From positions 1 to 64,000 of the forward strand of contig CAVZRO010000005.1 in assembly GCA_963777625.1 (NCBI GenBank): DNA of 64,000 nt. The letters are read 5' to 3'. How positions within the stretch are numbered: the first letter of the stretch is position 1; every line of letters begins with the position of its first letter. The notes under the pieces are model-generated. The model was not told where the DNA came from. It saw only the letters and a list, made by a program, of their open reading frames with translations, and made no database searches. This document shows, piece by piece, positions 6,605 to 16,445 of the stretch. A program made the translations under genes and the position numbers. Source of the DNA: DATDIC01 sp963777625. Its GTDB lineage: Bacteria; Pseudomonadota; Alphaproteobacteria; Acetobacterales; Acetobacteraceae.

Positions 6605-8758
6605 ATGCGGATCCCGTTTTCTGGTGCGGCTGCGCGGGCGGCGGCGTTGATGCCCCCGGACCCCGGGCTGCTGCGCATGGTTGCAGCGCTCCGCGCCACC
6701 TCGGCGGGACTGCTGACCTTCCTGCTGGTGGCCGCGCTTGGCCTGGTGCTGCCGCTGACAGTGTTCGACCGTATCCTCGGGTTTTCCGTGGCACTGTTTG
6801 TCAGCGCCACATTGCGCGACCTGAAGCGGCGGCAACAAGCGCTAACCATCCTGCTGGCCGGGCTTTCCGCCTCCCTCACCGTAACCGCGGCGGCCTTGTT
6901 GTCGTCGCAACGGATCGTGACCGAGTTCCTGGTCCCGGTGATCATGTTCGCCGCGACGTACGGCAACACGCGCGCTCCGCGATGGAGTGCGGTCGGCACC
7001 GTGGCCCTGATCGCCTACATCGTCGCCCTGGTGACCCACCAATCACCTAGCTCGCTTGCCGGAGGACTGCTGACGGTCTGGCTCGGCGCCGCCGACGCGG
7101 CCGTGATCCGCTTCGTGCTGATCCCCGACCGGCCAGCCGCTGACCTGCGCCGGTTGCGGCGATCGATCCGACGCCGGCTTGCCGCCGTGCTGGGCATGAT
7201 CGCCGAGGTAGTAGAGGCCGGCCGCTGGTCAGCCATCCGTCGCGCCGCCTTCCGCCACGAACTGGATCAGCTCGACGAAGCGATTCTGATGACCGAAACG
7301 CGCCTGACCGCAACTGGGGCGGACGCAGCCGGCCTCACCCTCTATCTGCTGGAGCTCCAACTCACGACCCAGCACGTCGCCCGCGCAGCGCGCCAGGATA
7401 TCGGCAACGAGGCCAGACGACCCCGGTTATCCGACACGCTGACCACGCTCACGCGGGGGCTTCTCGCGGATGATCCTGTTCCCGTCCCGGTGCTGTCACA
7501 GTGTCCCGCAGGTGAGCTCGAGAGCGCCTTGGCGCTGCTCGCCACCGTGCTGCACGAGGCGCCGAAGCCGATGCTGGAGCCGGTTTCATTTCCACCTCCG
7601 ATACCGGCGCCGGCCGGCATCTGGTTCGGGCTGCACCCGGCGTTGCAAGCCGCGGTGGCAGCCGCACTCGCCATCGGCTGCGGCGAACTGGTCTCACATG
7701 GCCGCTGGTACTGGGCCGCCTTCGCAGCCTTCGCAATGTTTCAGGGCACGCGGTCGCGCGGCGAATCGATCGCCAAGGTGGCGCAATTCATGGTCGGCAC
7801 GTTGGCGGGCGTTATTGCGGGCGTGTTGCTCGCCACCGCGCTGGCCGGCCACACGTTGTTGAGCCTCGCAATGATCGTCGCCGCTGTCTTCCTCGCCTTT
7901 CAGGCCTACATGGCGGCCTATGGCGTGATGGTGTTCTGGATCACGATCATCCTCGCGCTGATGTTCGGAATGATGGGCTATTTCGCTCCGGAGCTGTTGC
8001 TGGTGCGACTGGAAGAAACCTCGATCGGCGCCGCGTGCGGCATTCTGGTCGCGTGCCTGGTGCTGCCCAGGTCCGGACAGGCTGTGATCGAGACCGCATT
8101 CGCCAGCCTGCTGCGAGCGGTGGGGTGCAGCGTGACCGCGGCCGTAACCAGACTGACCGGGGGTCAGGATTTACCAGACCTTCCAGGCGCACTGCTGATG
8201 TCCGGGCAATGCCTGCATGATTTGCACGTAGCCGTTACCCCCATCCTGACCGGTCTGGGGACGCTGCGAAATCCGCTGCTTCGCGAACGGGTGCTGTTGG
8301 CGCAGGCATGCAATGAATGGGCGCAAGAGCTGGGCAGGTTCGCATTGCAGGGCGTGCGACTGTGCGACCCGGCCCTGCTCGCGCTGGCCCGCACGACGGC
8401 GGCGACGATCAGCGCAAATATCGCAGCGCTGCTGGACCCGGTTCCATCCGCCGACCGAACCGAACCGCCCCGCTTGAGCCTTCCATCGGTACCGCTCAAC
8501 GACGCCCGTCATTACGCAGTGAGACTCCTGCTCCGGATCGATGCCGCCGTTCTGCGCCTCGCGACGCGCGCCCCTCGGCCCGCCGAACGATCACCTGGCA
8601 CGCCGCTTCGTTCCGGCGAGCAGCACGCAAAACATGTCCGCACACCCGTCAATCGGCGGATGATCGATGGGGCCGATAAATTGGCGAGCTGCAGGGCGAT
8701 AAACGCACCAGCCGGCTCGCGCCTGACGCAAAACTGTGGCGCCTCCGGCATCGGTTAG
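6605..8758 (+). CDS. FUSC-family inner-membrane protein (aromatic acid exporter-like)
   Basis: A 717-residue integral membrane protein with two membrane blocks separated by a soluble helical region. The first block covers about residues 20-160 and includes LRMVAALRATSAGLLTF and LVPVIMFAATYGN. The second, about 340-480, includes WYWAAFAAFAMFQGTRSRGESIAKVAQFM, GTLAGVIAGVLLA and ITIILALMFGMMGYF. This duplicated layout with an arginine-rich loop is that of the FUSC/YccS/AaeB superfamily, which exports aromatic acids or fusaric acid in characterised members. ATG 6605 has AGGGA nine bases upstream and precedes the first hydrophobic segment. The substrate is unknown and no membrane-fusion partner gene is adjacent. 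Confidence 0.75.
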   Translation: MRIPFSGAAARAAALMPPDPGLLRMVAALRATSAGLLTFLLVAALGLVLPLTVFDRILGFSVALFVSATLRDLKRRQQALTILLAGLSASLTVTAAALLSSQRIVTEFLVPVIMFAATYGNTRAPRWSAVGTVALIAYIVALVTHQSPSSLAGGLLTVWLGAADAAVIRFVLIPDRPAADLRRLRRSIRRRLAAVLGMIAEVVEAGRWSAIRRAAFRHELDQLDEAILMTETRLTATGADAAGLTLYLLELQLTTQHVARAARQDIGNEARRPRLSDTLTTLTRGLLADDPVPVPVLSQCPAGELESALALLATVLHEAPKPMLEPVSFPPPIPAPAGIWFGLHPALQAAVAAALAIGCGELVSHGRWYWAAFAAFAMFQGTRSRGESIAKVAQFMVGTLAGVIAGVLLATALAGHTLLSLAMIVAAVFLAFQAYMAAYGVMVFWITIILALMFGMMGYFAPELLLVRLEETSIGAACGILVACLVLPRSGQAVIETAFASLLRAVGCSVTAAVTRLTGGQDLPDLPGALLMSGQCLHDLHVAVTPILTGLGTLRNPLLRERVLLAQACNEWAQELGRFALQGVRLCDPALLALARTTAATISANIAALLDPVPSADRTEPPRLSLPSVPLNDARHYAVRLLLRIDAAVLRLATRAPRPAERSPGTPLRSGEQHAKHVRTPVNRRMIDGADKLASCRAINAPAGSRLTQNCGASGIG

Positions 8759-8862
8759 TATGAAAACCCCCAACTTTCCGCGCGTAAAGTGCTGGACCTC
8801 GCCTGACATTCCACTACAATCCAACATTCTTGCTTGTGGACGACCCACCACAACCTGGAAAT

Positions 8863-9222
8863 ATGGAAAGAAAACGCTGCATCCTGGTGGTTGAGGACGA
8901 GCCACTGGTATCTGACGTAGTGGCCGAGGCACTAAGCGAACGCTATCGCGCCATTCAGGTCGGCACCGCGGCAGAGGCCGTGACGCGGCTTCGTGGCCGC
9001 GAATGCGATCTTGTGCTGCTCGACCGCCTGCTGCCGGGCGGTGGCGCCGCCGACGTGCAACAATTGGCCGAGGAAATGTATATCTCCGTCGTGCTGATGA
9101 GCGGCGATCCCGAGTGGAATGCACATGCCGCGTCAAGCGGGCATCCATTCATCGCCAAGCCTTTCAGGATCGACGACCTGTTGCATACGATCGAAATAGC
9201 GCTCGGCGCCCGCGGCGACTGA
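8863..9222 (+). CDS. Stand-alone response regulator receiver protein
   Basis: A 119-residue single REC domain without an output domain. The acidic pocket is E11-D12, the phosphoacceptor is D54 in LVLLDRLLP, the switch residue is S80 in LMSGDP, and K99 lies in IAKPF, so all phosphorylation residues are present. Single-domain receivers usually relay phosphate or act by protein binding. No histidine kinase is adjacent. The start is ATG 8863; an upstream TTG in frame lacks support. Confidence 0.85.
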   Translation: MERKRCILVVEDEPLVSDVVAEALSERYRAIQVGTAAEAVTRLRGRECDLVLLDRLLPGGGAADVQQLAEEMYISVVLMSGDPEWNAHAASSGHPFIAKPFRIDDLLHTIEIALGARGD

Positions 9223-9584
9223 AACCGCATCCATCGCATCGCGCAGGCAGACCCATTCCCCCGCCATTCCCGCCCCCCACCATCCCCGTTCCCCGTCATT
9301 CCCGCCTCCCCGTCATTCCCGCGAAAGCGGGATTCCAGTGCCTGTCCATGCAACCGCGACCGCGTCATGCCCGCCTGCGCGAGCCTGACGACGAAGAGTC
9401 ACCCTCTCGAACGGCTGGTGTTACATCATGCAGCAGGCCATTACCGTCTGTAACAAAGTCTCCGGACGAAACACTGTTACCCACCGAGTTCTCTTCGCCT
9501 AACCTGTTCAACCACGCGTGACTTTGCACTCCGCAAAGCCATTCCCACGCCCAGCTTTGTTACTCCGGGCAGGAGGAACTTCGA
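9223..9584. other. Intergenic stretch with dRS3-like repeat and pao leader
   Basis: Contains CATTCCC-rich tandem-like sequence and one full type-A palindromic repeat (9311-9420), then a moderately AT-richer leader before the aldehyde oxidoreductase operon. No gene is seen. A strong Shine-Dalgarno AGGAGG sits at 9571-9576. Confidence 0.5.
9311..9420 (+). repeat. Type-A intergenic repeat, copy 1
   Basis: The core ATTCCC-GCGAAAGC-GGGATT (9315-9334) is followed about 60 bp later by ATGCCCGCCTGCGCGAGC and the tail CTCTCGAACGGCTGGT. The same core-plus-tail layout recurs near 34.8, 38.6, 42.8/44.3 and 49.2 kb. Confidence 0.7.
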
Positions 9585-10204
9585 ATGACACCTTCGTCGC
9601 TGACTTGCCGAGGCCTGCTGGGCAGCACGGCCGGGGCCGCCCGGGGCTCGCCCTGCTCCCGATCGCCGATCGCGCTCAGGGAAATCCCGCATCGCCCGTC
9701 TCCCATCCCGCCGACACCACCGCCGCCTGGCCGCAGCAGGACATCACGTTGCTGGTCAACGGCCAGCGCGTGGCGCTCACCGTCGAGCCGCGCACGTCCC
9801 TGCTTGACGCGCTGCGGGAACAGGCCGGCCTCGCCGGTACCAAGAAAGGCTGCGACCACGGCTCCTGCGGCGCCTGCACCGTGCATCTGGATGGCCGCCG
9901 CGTCGTCTCCTGCCTGACGCTGGCGGTACGCTGCCAGGACAAGGCGATCACCACGATCGAAGGGCTGGCCGTGAACGGTGACCTGCATCCGGTGCAAGCC
10001 GCGTTCATGGACCACGACGCCTTCCAGTGCGGTTACTGCACGCCGGGGCAGATCATGTCCGCGGTCGCCCTCATCAACGAGGGCCACACCGGCTCACCGG
10101 CCGAAATGCGCGAATGGATGAGCGGCAATATCTGCCGCTGCGGCGCCTATCCCAACATCGTCGATGCCATTCGCGACGCCGCCACACGGATGCAGGAGGG
10201 CTGA
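9585..10204 (+). pseudogene. PaoA/YagT-like aldehyde oxidoreductase [2Fe-2S] subunit, frameshift in signal region
   Basis: The xanthine-oxidase-family iron-sulfur subunit is clear. It has a plant-type ferredoxin motif GCDHGSCGACTV with a further Cys in VVSCLTLA, then the second cluster motifs FQCGYCTPGQIMS and NICRCGAYPNI. ATG 9585 has a perfect AGGAGG 8 nt upstream and opens a signal-like sequence LTCRGLLGSTAGAA. The mature part (GLALLPIADRAQ onward) is one frame away, consistent with one base lost near 9645. E. coli PaoA has a Tat signal at this place; here the second-Arg position reads CR rather than RR. It is the first gene of a three-gene operon and probably delivers electrons from periplasmic aldehyde oxidation. 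Confidence 0.75.
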
Positions 10205-10207
10205 GCG

Positions 10208-11180
10208 ATGCAGGCGTTTACACTGGCGCGGCCGAACAGCCTGGAATTCAGCCCCGGCCACCGCCGCGGGCACCAAGTATATCGCCGGCGGCACCGATCT
10301 GATGCAACTGATGAAGAACAATGTGGAGGCGCCGACCCACCTCATCGATCTGGAGCCGCTGGGTCTCACCGCCATCCGCATCGACGATAACGGTGCCCGG
10401 CTGGAGGCGATGGCCCGGATGAGCGACGTCGCCGCCCATCCCGGCATCGTCGCCGGCTGGCCGGTGATCAGCCAGGCGCTGCTCGCCTCCGCCTCGCCGC
10501 AGGTGCGCAACATGGGCACCATGGGCGGCAACCTGTTGCAGCGCACCCGCTGCGGCTATTTCCGCGACACCGGTTTCGCTTGCAATAAACGTGACCCTGG
10601 TTCCGGCTGCCCCGCCATTCCGGGTGAAAACCGGTTGCTGGCAATCCTCGGCGGCAGTGATCACTGCATTGCCACCCATCCGTCGGATTTCGCGGTCGCC
10701 CTGGTGGCGCTCGACGCAACGGTGGAACTGCACGACGCCAACGGGTCCACACGCCAGCTTCCGGTGCGCGATTTCCACCGTCTGCCGGGCGACTCTCCAC
10801 AGGACGAAACCAATCTCCAGCCCGGCGAGGTGATCACCGCCATTCTGGTCCCGGCGAGCCCGGCGGCGCGCCGCTCCGCCTACCTGAAGGTCCGCGACCG
10901 GGCGAGCTTCGAGTTTGCACTGGTTGCCGCCGCCGTCGCCATGCAGGTTACCGACGGAACGATCAGCGATATTCGGGTCGCCGCGGGCGGTGTCGGGACC
11001 AAACCCTGGCACCTGCCGGAGGTGGAAGCGGCGCTGCACGGACAGGCCCCGACCGACAACGCCTTGCGTGATGCGGCGATGCAGGCCGGCCAGGGTGCCA
11101 AGCCGGCCAGTCAGAACGGCTTCAAACTGCCACTGCTGCGCAACGTCGTGCTGCGCGCCCTGCGCACCGTCGCAGCCTGA
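10208..11180 (+). pseudogene. PaoB/YagS-like aldehyde oxidoreductase FAD subunit, one frameshift
   Basis: Starts ATG 10208, three bases after the previous stop, as MQAFTLARPNSLE. A +1 change near 10250 moves the reading to AGTKYIAGGTDLMQLM, the FAD-binding segment of molybdopterin dehydrogenase medium subunits. The rest is intact, with NMGTMGGNLLQRTRC, then CNKRDPGSGC. The spaced cysteines in RTRC...FAC...SGC match the extra [4Fe-4S] site known in PaoB, which sets it apart from ordinary CO-dehydrogenase M subunits. The C-terminal domain ends at 11180. The role is electron transfer between the Fe-S and Mo subunits. Confidence 0.75.
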
Positions 11181-11192
11181 AGGAGAGCGCGC

Positions 11193-13390
11193 ATGCAAGT
11201 CCTGGGACAGCCGCTCAATCGCATCGACGGCCGCCTGAAGGTTACCGGCAGCGCCCGCTACGCCGGGGAGTTCACTGCTCCCGGCATGCTGCACGCCGCC
11301 TTGGTGGAAAGCGCGATCGGGGCCGGCCAGATCGCCGGCTTCGACCTGACCGAGGCACAAGCGATGCCTGGCGTGGTCCTGATCATCACGCCGCGGAACG
11401 CCATCCGCCTGGGCGGCCAGAACGGCACGCCACAGACGGTGCACGCCCCGCTGCTGCAGGACATGACCGTGTACTACAACGGCCAGCACGTCGCCGTCGT
11501 GGTCGCCGACACGCTGGACCACGCCTTGGCCGCCGCCGCCTCGGTGCGCGTGCATTACCAGCCTGGCGAACCGGTCACGCGGATGGAAGCCGGTACTGGA
11601 CCAGGCCTACGTGCCGAAACATTTCCGCAATGGCAGCCGCTCGCCCGATTCCCGGCGCGGCGATCCCGAAACTGCTTTCAGCAGCGCGGCCGTCCAGCTC
11701 GAAGCCACCTACACAACACCCATCGAAAACCATAACCCGATGGAACCGCACGCCACCTTGGCCCAATGGAACGGCACCAAGCTGACCGTGTGGCACTCCA
11801 CCCAGGGTATCTCCAACACCCAGACATCGCTCGCTGCCCTGTTCGGCATCGACCCGACCGACGTGCATGTCCTCTGCCCGTTCCTCGGCGGCGGTTTCGG
11901 CTGCAAGGGAAATACCTGGCCGCCCGCCATCCTCGCGGCCATGGCGGCAAAAATGGTCGGCAGGCCGGTGCGGCTGGCGATCACCCGCGAGCAGATGTTC
12001 ACCTCCAACGGCTATCGGCCTCAGACCATCCAGAAGCTGCGCTTCGCGGCGGGACATGACGGCCGCCTTGTCGCGATGCGCCACGACGGATTTTCGCAGA
12101 TGTCGATGCCGGCGCTCGGCGAATACAGCGAACCGGTCGCCCTCGCGACGGAGATGCTGTACGCCTGTGACAATGTCGCCGTGTCCCATCGCCTGGTGGC
12201 GACCAACGCCAGCCTTCCCACCTACATGCGCGCGCCCGGCGAGGCCCCTGGAAATTTCGCCCTCGAATCGGCCATGGACGAGCTGGCCGCGCAGTTGCAG
12301 CTCGACCCGATCGAGTTCCGCCTGCGCAACTACGCCGAAATCGATCCCCACGAAAACAAGCCGTTCGCCAGCAAGGCACTGCGCGCCTGCTACGCCATGG
12401 GGGCCGAGGCATTCGGCTGGTCGCGACGGAACCCGGCGCCACGCTCGATGCGCGATGGCCGGTATCTCGTCGGCATGGGAATGGCCACCAGCACCTATCC
12501 CACCAATCGCAGCCCCGCCAGCGCACGCGTGAGTATCGATGCCAACGGCGCCACGCTGGTCCAGACCGGCAGCCAGGACATCGGCACCGGCACCTACACG
12601 GTCATGGCGCAGACTGCCGCCCAGACGCTCGGCGTCCCGCTCGGCTGGGTCCGCGTCCAACTTGGCGACTCAAACCTGCCGAAGGCACCCGGATCTGGTG
12701 GCTCGATGACCGTCGCAAGCGTCGGTCCCGCGGTGCTGGCGGCCTGCCAGTCGCTGCGCGGCAAGCTGTTCGACATGGCGCGCGCCGATCGCTGGCCGGG
12801 CGCCCCAGACCAGGCGCTAAACCTGGCGAATGGTGCGGTGGTCGGGCCCGACGGACGCATTCCTATCGCCGAACTGATGGCCCATCGCGCGATGCAAACG
12901 GTGGCGGCAACCGCTCACGCCGAGTCGGGTCCGGAACGGCAGGAATACTCGATGCACGCGTTCGGCGCGCAGTTCGCCGAAGTGCGCGTGGACCCCGATC
13001 TGGGAGAGATCCGTGTCGCCCGCTACGTCGGCGCGTTCGACGGTGGACGCATCCTCAACGCCAAGACGGCTCGCAGTCAGCTTATCGGCGGCATCGTGTA
13101 CGGGATCGGCATGGCCCTGCTGGAACAGACGCATGTCGATGAAGAGACCGGCCGCGTGGTCAACGCCAACATCGCCGAATACCTCGTTCCGGTTCACGCC
13201 GACGTCCCGCCGATCGAGGCCATTCTTTGTGCCCAATGACGAGCTTCGCTCCAACTCGCTCGGCGCCAAAGGCATTGGCGAATTGCCCATGGTCGGCGTC
13301 GCCGCGGCGGTGGCGAATGCCGTCTGGCATGCCACCGGCGTTCGCGTGCGACAACTGCCGATCCGCCTGGAGGAGATAATCACCTCATAG
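11193..13390 (+). pseudogene. PaoC/YagR-like molybdenum-binding aldehyde oxidoreductase subunit, two frameshifts
   Basis: The catalytic large subunit, about 730 residues once reassembled. The N-terminal a/b-hammerhead domain starts MQVLGQPLNRIDGRLKVTG. A +1 shift near 11595 leads to VQLEATYTTPIENHNPMEPHA, FLGGGFGCKG and RAPGEAPGNFALESAMDELA, the molybdopterin-contact regions. A second +1 shift near 13227 leads to GAKGIGE, which carries the catalytic glutamate of this family, and the frame ends at 13390. ATG 11193 has AAGGAGAG just upstream. Family members oxidise aromatic and aliphatic aldehydes in the periplasm. As sequenced the protein would be truncated twice. Confidence 0.78.
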
Positions 13391-13586
13391 CGCCATCGAC
13401 GGGAAAGATTGACCGATCGCAAAATCATCCCTCGCCTGAGCTCGATCAGTCCTGAGCTGGCGGGCCAACCAGCCATGCCTCTCACAAAAATGAGAAGTCG
13501 CCCCCGAAACAGTGTGACCCCTCATTGACTTGAGGCAAAGGACGGTGTGGAAGGCAGGCGTAACAACGCGCATCGCAGGTCAATCC

Positions 13587-13956
13587 ATGCGGATCATCAT
13601 CACCAGTCTGGTCGCCGGCGTAATCGCGCTCGGCGGCGGCGCTGCATTCGCCCAGACCGCCCCGGCCGCGACGTCGCAGGGCGGTACGCCACCGGCAGCG
13701 ACCACGACGCTCCATGAGCAAGGCAACTCGGGCGTCGGCCAAGCACGCCAGCACCGTCCACGGCAGCTTCGCCACCGAGGCGGACGCAAAATCACATTGC
13801 CCGTCCGACACCGTTGTTTGGGGCAATTCCAGCAGCAAAGTGCTGCATTTTTCGGGCAACAGCGCGTACGGCAAAACCAAGCACGGCGGCTATATGTGCG
13901 AAGGCGAGGCGGTAAAGGCCGGCTATCATGTGGCGAAGGGAGAGAAACACTCCTGA
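13587..13956 (+). pseudogene. Small secreted hypothetical protein, frameshift
   Basis: ATG 13587 opens a clear signal peptide, MRIIITSLVAGVIALGGG then AAFAQ, with a likely signal-peptidase cut after FAQ. The following Ala/Thr/Pro linker changes frame (+1) before about 13714. The other frame then reads HGSFATEADAKSHCPSDTVVWGN, SSKVLHFSGNSAYGKTKHGGYMC and ends at 13956. The two cysteines and the ATEADAK-HCP-DTVVWGN pattern suggest a small exported domain. I recognise no named family and the function is unknown. It converges with the dehydratase gene. Confidence 0.5.
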
Positions 13957-13992
13957 ATTCGCCGGCCGCCATGCCGTGATCGCGCGGGGCGG

Positions 13993-15516
13993 CTACATCG
14001 TCGCCCCGATCACCCAGGGCGCGAACTCCGCCGCACCGAAATCGAACTGCTCGCTCTTGGTCCGCTCGCCGGACGCCACGCGCAGCATCAGCTCGAAAAT
14101 CCGTTGGCCACATTCCTGCACGGTCTCGTCGCCGTCCAGGATGGTGCCGCAGTTCACGTCCATATCGTCTTCCATGCGGCGATACATCGGCGTGTTGGTC
14201 GCCAGCTTGATCGAAGGCGACGGCTTGCAGCCGAACACGCTGCCGCGGCCGGTGGTGAAGCACACCAGGTTGGCGCCACCCGCCACCTGTCCGGTCGCCG
14301 CCACCGGGTCGTAGCCCGGCGTATCCATGAAAACGAAGCCCTTTGCCGTGACCGGCTCGGCATAATTCACCACGTCAATCAGATTGGTGCTGCCGGCCTT
14401 CGCCATCGCGCCGAGCGACTTTTCCAGGATCGTCGTCAGTCCGCCGGCCTTGTTTCCGGGCGACGGGTTGGCGTTCATCTCCGCACCCTCGCGCTGCGTG
14501 TACTCTTCCCACCACCGCATCAGCGCGACCAGCTTCTCGCCCACTTCGCGTGACACGGCGCGACGGGTCAAAAGGTGCTCCGCCCCGTAGGTTTCCGGCG
14601 TTTCGGACAGAATCACGGTGCCGCCATGCCGTACCAGCAAATCGCTCGCCGCGCCGAGCGCGGGATTGGCGGATACGCCCGAATACCCGTCCGAACCGCC
14701 GCACTGCAGCGCCACGGTCAGCTCGCTAGCCGGTACCGGCTCGCGCGTCACCTGGTTGGCTTCCGCCAGAACCTCCTTCACGAACGCCACGCTCGCTTCC
14801 ACCGTCTTGCGCGTGCCGCCCATGCTTTGGATGTCCATCGACTTCAGCCGCCCGGCCAGCCGCTGCTCCTGCATCAGTCCGCCGAGCTGGTTAACCTCGC
14901 ACCCGAGCCCCAACGCGATCACATGCGAGAAATTCACATGCCGCGCGTAGCCGGCCAGGGTCCGCCGCAATAGCCGCAGCGGATCGCCTTCCGTCATGCC
15001 GCAGCCGGATTTGTGCGTCAGCGCGACCACGCCATCGACGTTCGGATAATCGGCGAGCGGATCGTCGCCGGTGAATGGGTTGCGTTTGAAAACATCCGCT
15101 ACCAGGCCGGCGACGTGCGCGCTGCAGTTCACGCTCGTCAGGATGCCGATGTAGTTGCGCGTCGCAACCCGCCCGTCGGCGCGGCGAATTCCGGCGAACG
15201 TCGCCGGGCTGTTGGCCGGGGCGGTGGGCCGCGCGTCCACACCGTACGCGTAATCCTTGGCAAAATCGCCCATGCCGCAATTCTGCACGTGCACGTGGGC
15301 GCCCGGAGCGATCGGCACGGTCGCGAAGCCGATGATCTGCCCATAGCGCCGCACCGGTTCGCCGGGCGCGATCGGGCGCACCGCCACCTTGTGCCCGGCC
15401 GGAATCCGCTCCGCGGCAACCACTCCATCGAACACAGGGGTGCCCGGCAACAAGGTTGCGCGCGCGATCACCACGCTATCGTCCGGGTGCAGACAAATCA
15501 CCGGCGGTTGCGGCAT
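13993..15516 (-). CDS. UxaA/GarD-family sugar-acid dehydratase
   Basis: A 507-residue protein of the altronate/galactarate dehydratase family. An N-terminal SAF-like domain (about residues 1-95, ending HVHVQNCGMGDF) is followed by the large dehydratase domain with RNYIGILTSVNCSA, LTHKSGCGM, ALGLGCEVNQ, LQCGGSDGYSG and the C-terminal TTGRGSVFGCKPSPSIKLATN. Conserved cysteines probably bind the metal or iron. I chose ATG 15516 because AGGAG lies 9 nt upstream, over a TTG at 15537. It lies 55 bp downstream of an HpcH/HpaI aldolase on the same strand. The pair would turn a hexarate or hexonate into a keto-deoxy acid and cleave it. The exact sugar acid is inferred only from family. Confidence 0.82.
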   Translation of the reverse strand: MPQPPVICLHPDDSVVIARATLLPGTPVFDGVVAAERIPAGHKVAVRPIAPGEPVRRYGQIIGFATVPIAPGAHVHVQNCGMGDFAKDYAYGVDARPTAPANSPATFAGIRRADGRVATRNYIGILTSVNCSAHVAGLVADVFKRNPFTGDDPLADYPNVDGVVALTHKSGCGMTEGDPLRLLRRTLAGYARHVNFSHVIALGLGCEVNQLGGLMQEQRLAGRLKSMDIQSMGGTRKTVEASVAFVKEVLAEANQVTREPVPASELTVALQCGGSDGYSGVSANPALGAASDLLVRHGGTVILSETPETYGAEHLLTRRAVSREVGEKLVALMRWWEEYTQREGAEMNANPSPGNKAGGLTTILEKSLGAMAKAGSTNLIDVVNYAEPVTAKGFVFMDTPGYDPVAATGQVAGGANLVCFTTGRGSVFGCKPSPSIKLATNTPMYRRMEDDMDVNCGTILDGDETVQECGQRIFELMLRVASGERTKSEQFDFGAAEFAPWVIGATM

Positions 15517-15571
15517 GGCCCGCGTCTCCTGCGTCAAAGCCAGAGGGGAGACATGCTCCCCCCCTCGGTGT

Positions 15572-16354
15572 TCAGTGGGCGGCTACCGGCCCGGCCGCTT
15601 TACGCACAGAGGTAACAACCTCCCGCGCCGCACGCGCCATCAGCCCGCTGTCATTGGCGACGGTCACGAACCGGAACCCCATATCGATCATCTTCGCCGC
15701 GTAAGCGGCCGTCCCGTTATGCAGCCCGGCGAATTGCCCGCGGCGCTTCGTTTCGCGCACCAGCATCTCGTAAATGCCGAGAATTTTCGGCTCCTCCCGA
15801 TCCAGCATCGGCACCATCCCGAGCGAGAACCCGAGATCGCTCGGACCGACATAGATGCCGCTGATGCCGGGCACGTCCAGGATCGCCTCGATATTGTCGA
15901 TCGCCTCCTGCGTCTCGATCATCGGGATCACCATCACCTCGTGATTGGCGATCTTCTGGTAGTTGCTGGCCTCGCCGTACATGGCGGCACGGATCGGGCC
16001 GTTGCTGCGCTTGCCGGCCGGAGGATAGAGACAGGCGTCCGCCAGACGCTGCGCCTCCTCTCTTGTACTGACCATCGGGCAGATCACACCCCATGCCCCG
16101 CCGTCCAGCGCCTTGCCGATGATCCCCGGCTCATTCCAGGGGACGCGCACCAGGGGGGTGACAGGATGTGCCGCCATCGCCTGGAAGCACTGCACCATCG
16201 ACTGGTAGTCCTGGACGCCGTGCTGCATATCGACTGTCACGCTGTCCCAGCCGCACTGGGCCATGACCTCGGCTGAAAACCCGGACGGAATGGCCAGCCA
16301 CCCGTTGACGACTGCCTTGCCGTCCTTCAGCCGCTGCTTGATCCTGTTCGCCAT
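15572..16354 (-). CDS. HpcH/HpaI-family class II aldolase
   Basis: A 260-residue metal-dependent pyruvate aldolase. Visible family motifs are SVTVDMQHGVQDY near the N-terminus, TPLVRVPWNE, GVICPMVSTREEAQ, the metal-ligand segment VMVIPMIETQEAI and GIYVGPSDLGFSLG. Members such as GarL or HpaI split 2-keto-3-deoxy acids into pyruvate and an aldehyde. The start is ATG 16354. The gene is directly upstream of the UxaA-family dehydratase, which supports a sugar-acid degradation pair. Confidence 0.85.
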   Translation of the reverse strand: MANRIKQRLKDGKAVVNGWLAIPSGFSAEVMAQCGWDSVTVDMQHGVQDYQSMVQCFQAMAAHPVTPLVRVPWNEPGIIGKALDGGAWGVICPMVSTREEAQRLADACLYPPAGKRSNGPIRAAMYGEASNYQKIANHEVMVIPMIETQEAIDNIEAILDVPGISGIYVGPSDLGFSLGMVPMLDREEPKILGIYEMLVRETKRRGQFAGLHNGTAAYAAKMIDMGFRFVTVANDSGLMARAAREVVTSVRKAAGPVAAH

Positions 16355-16445
16355 CGGGCGTCCCCTCAATATCCAACGATGCGCCGACGCTAGGCGGCGG
16401 GGTGAGTGGCGTCAACGGAGCGGGCCTCGCCCGAGCCTGCCAGCC

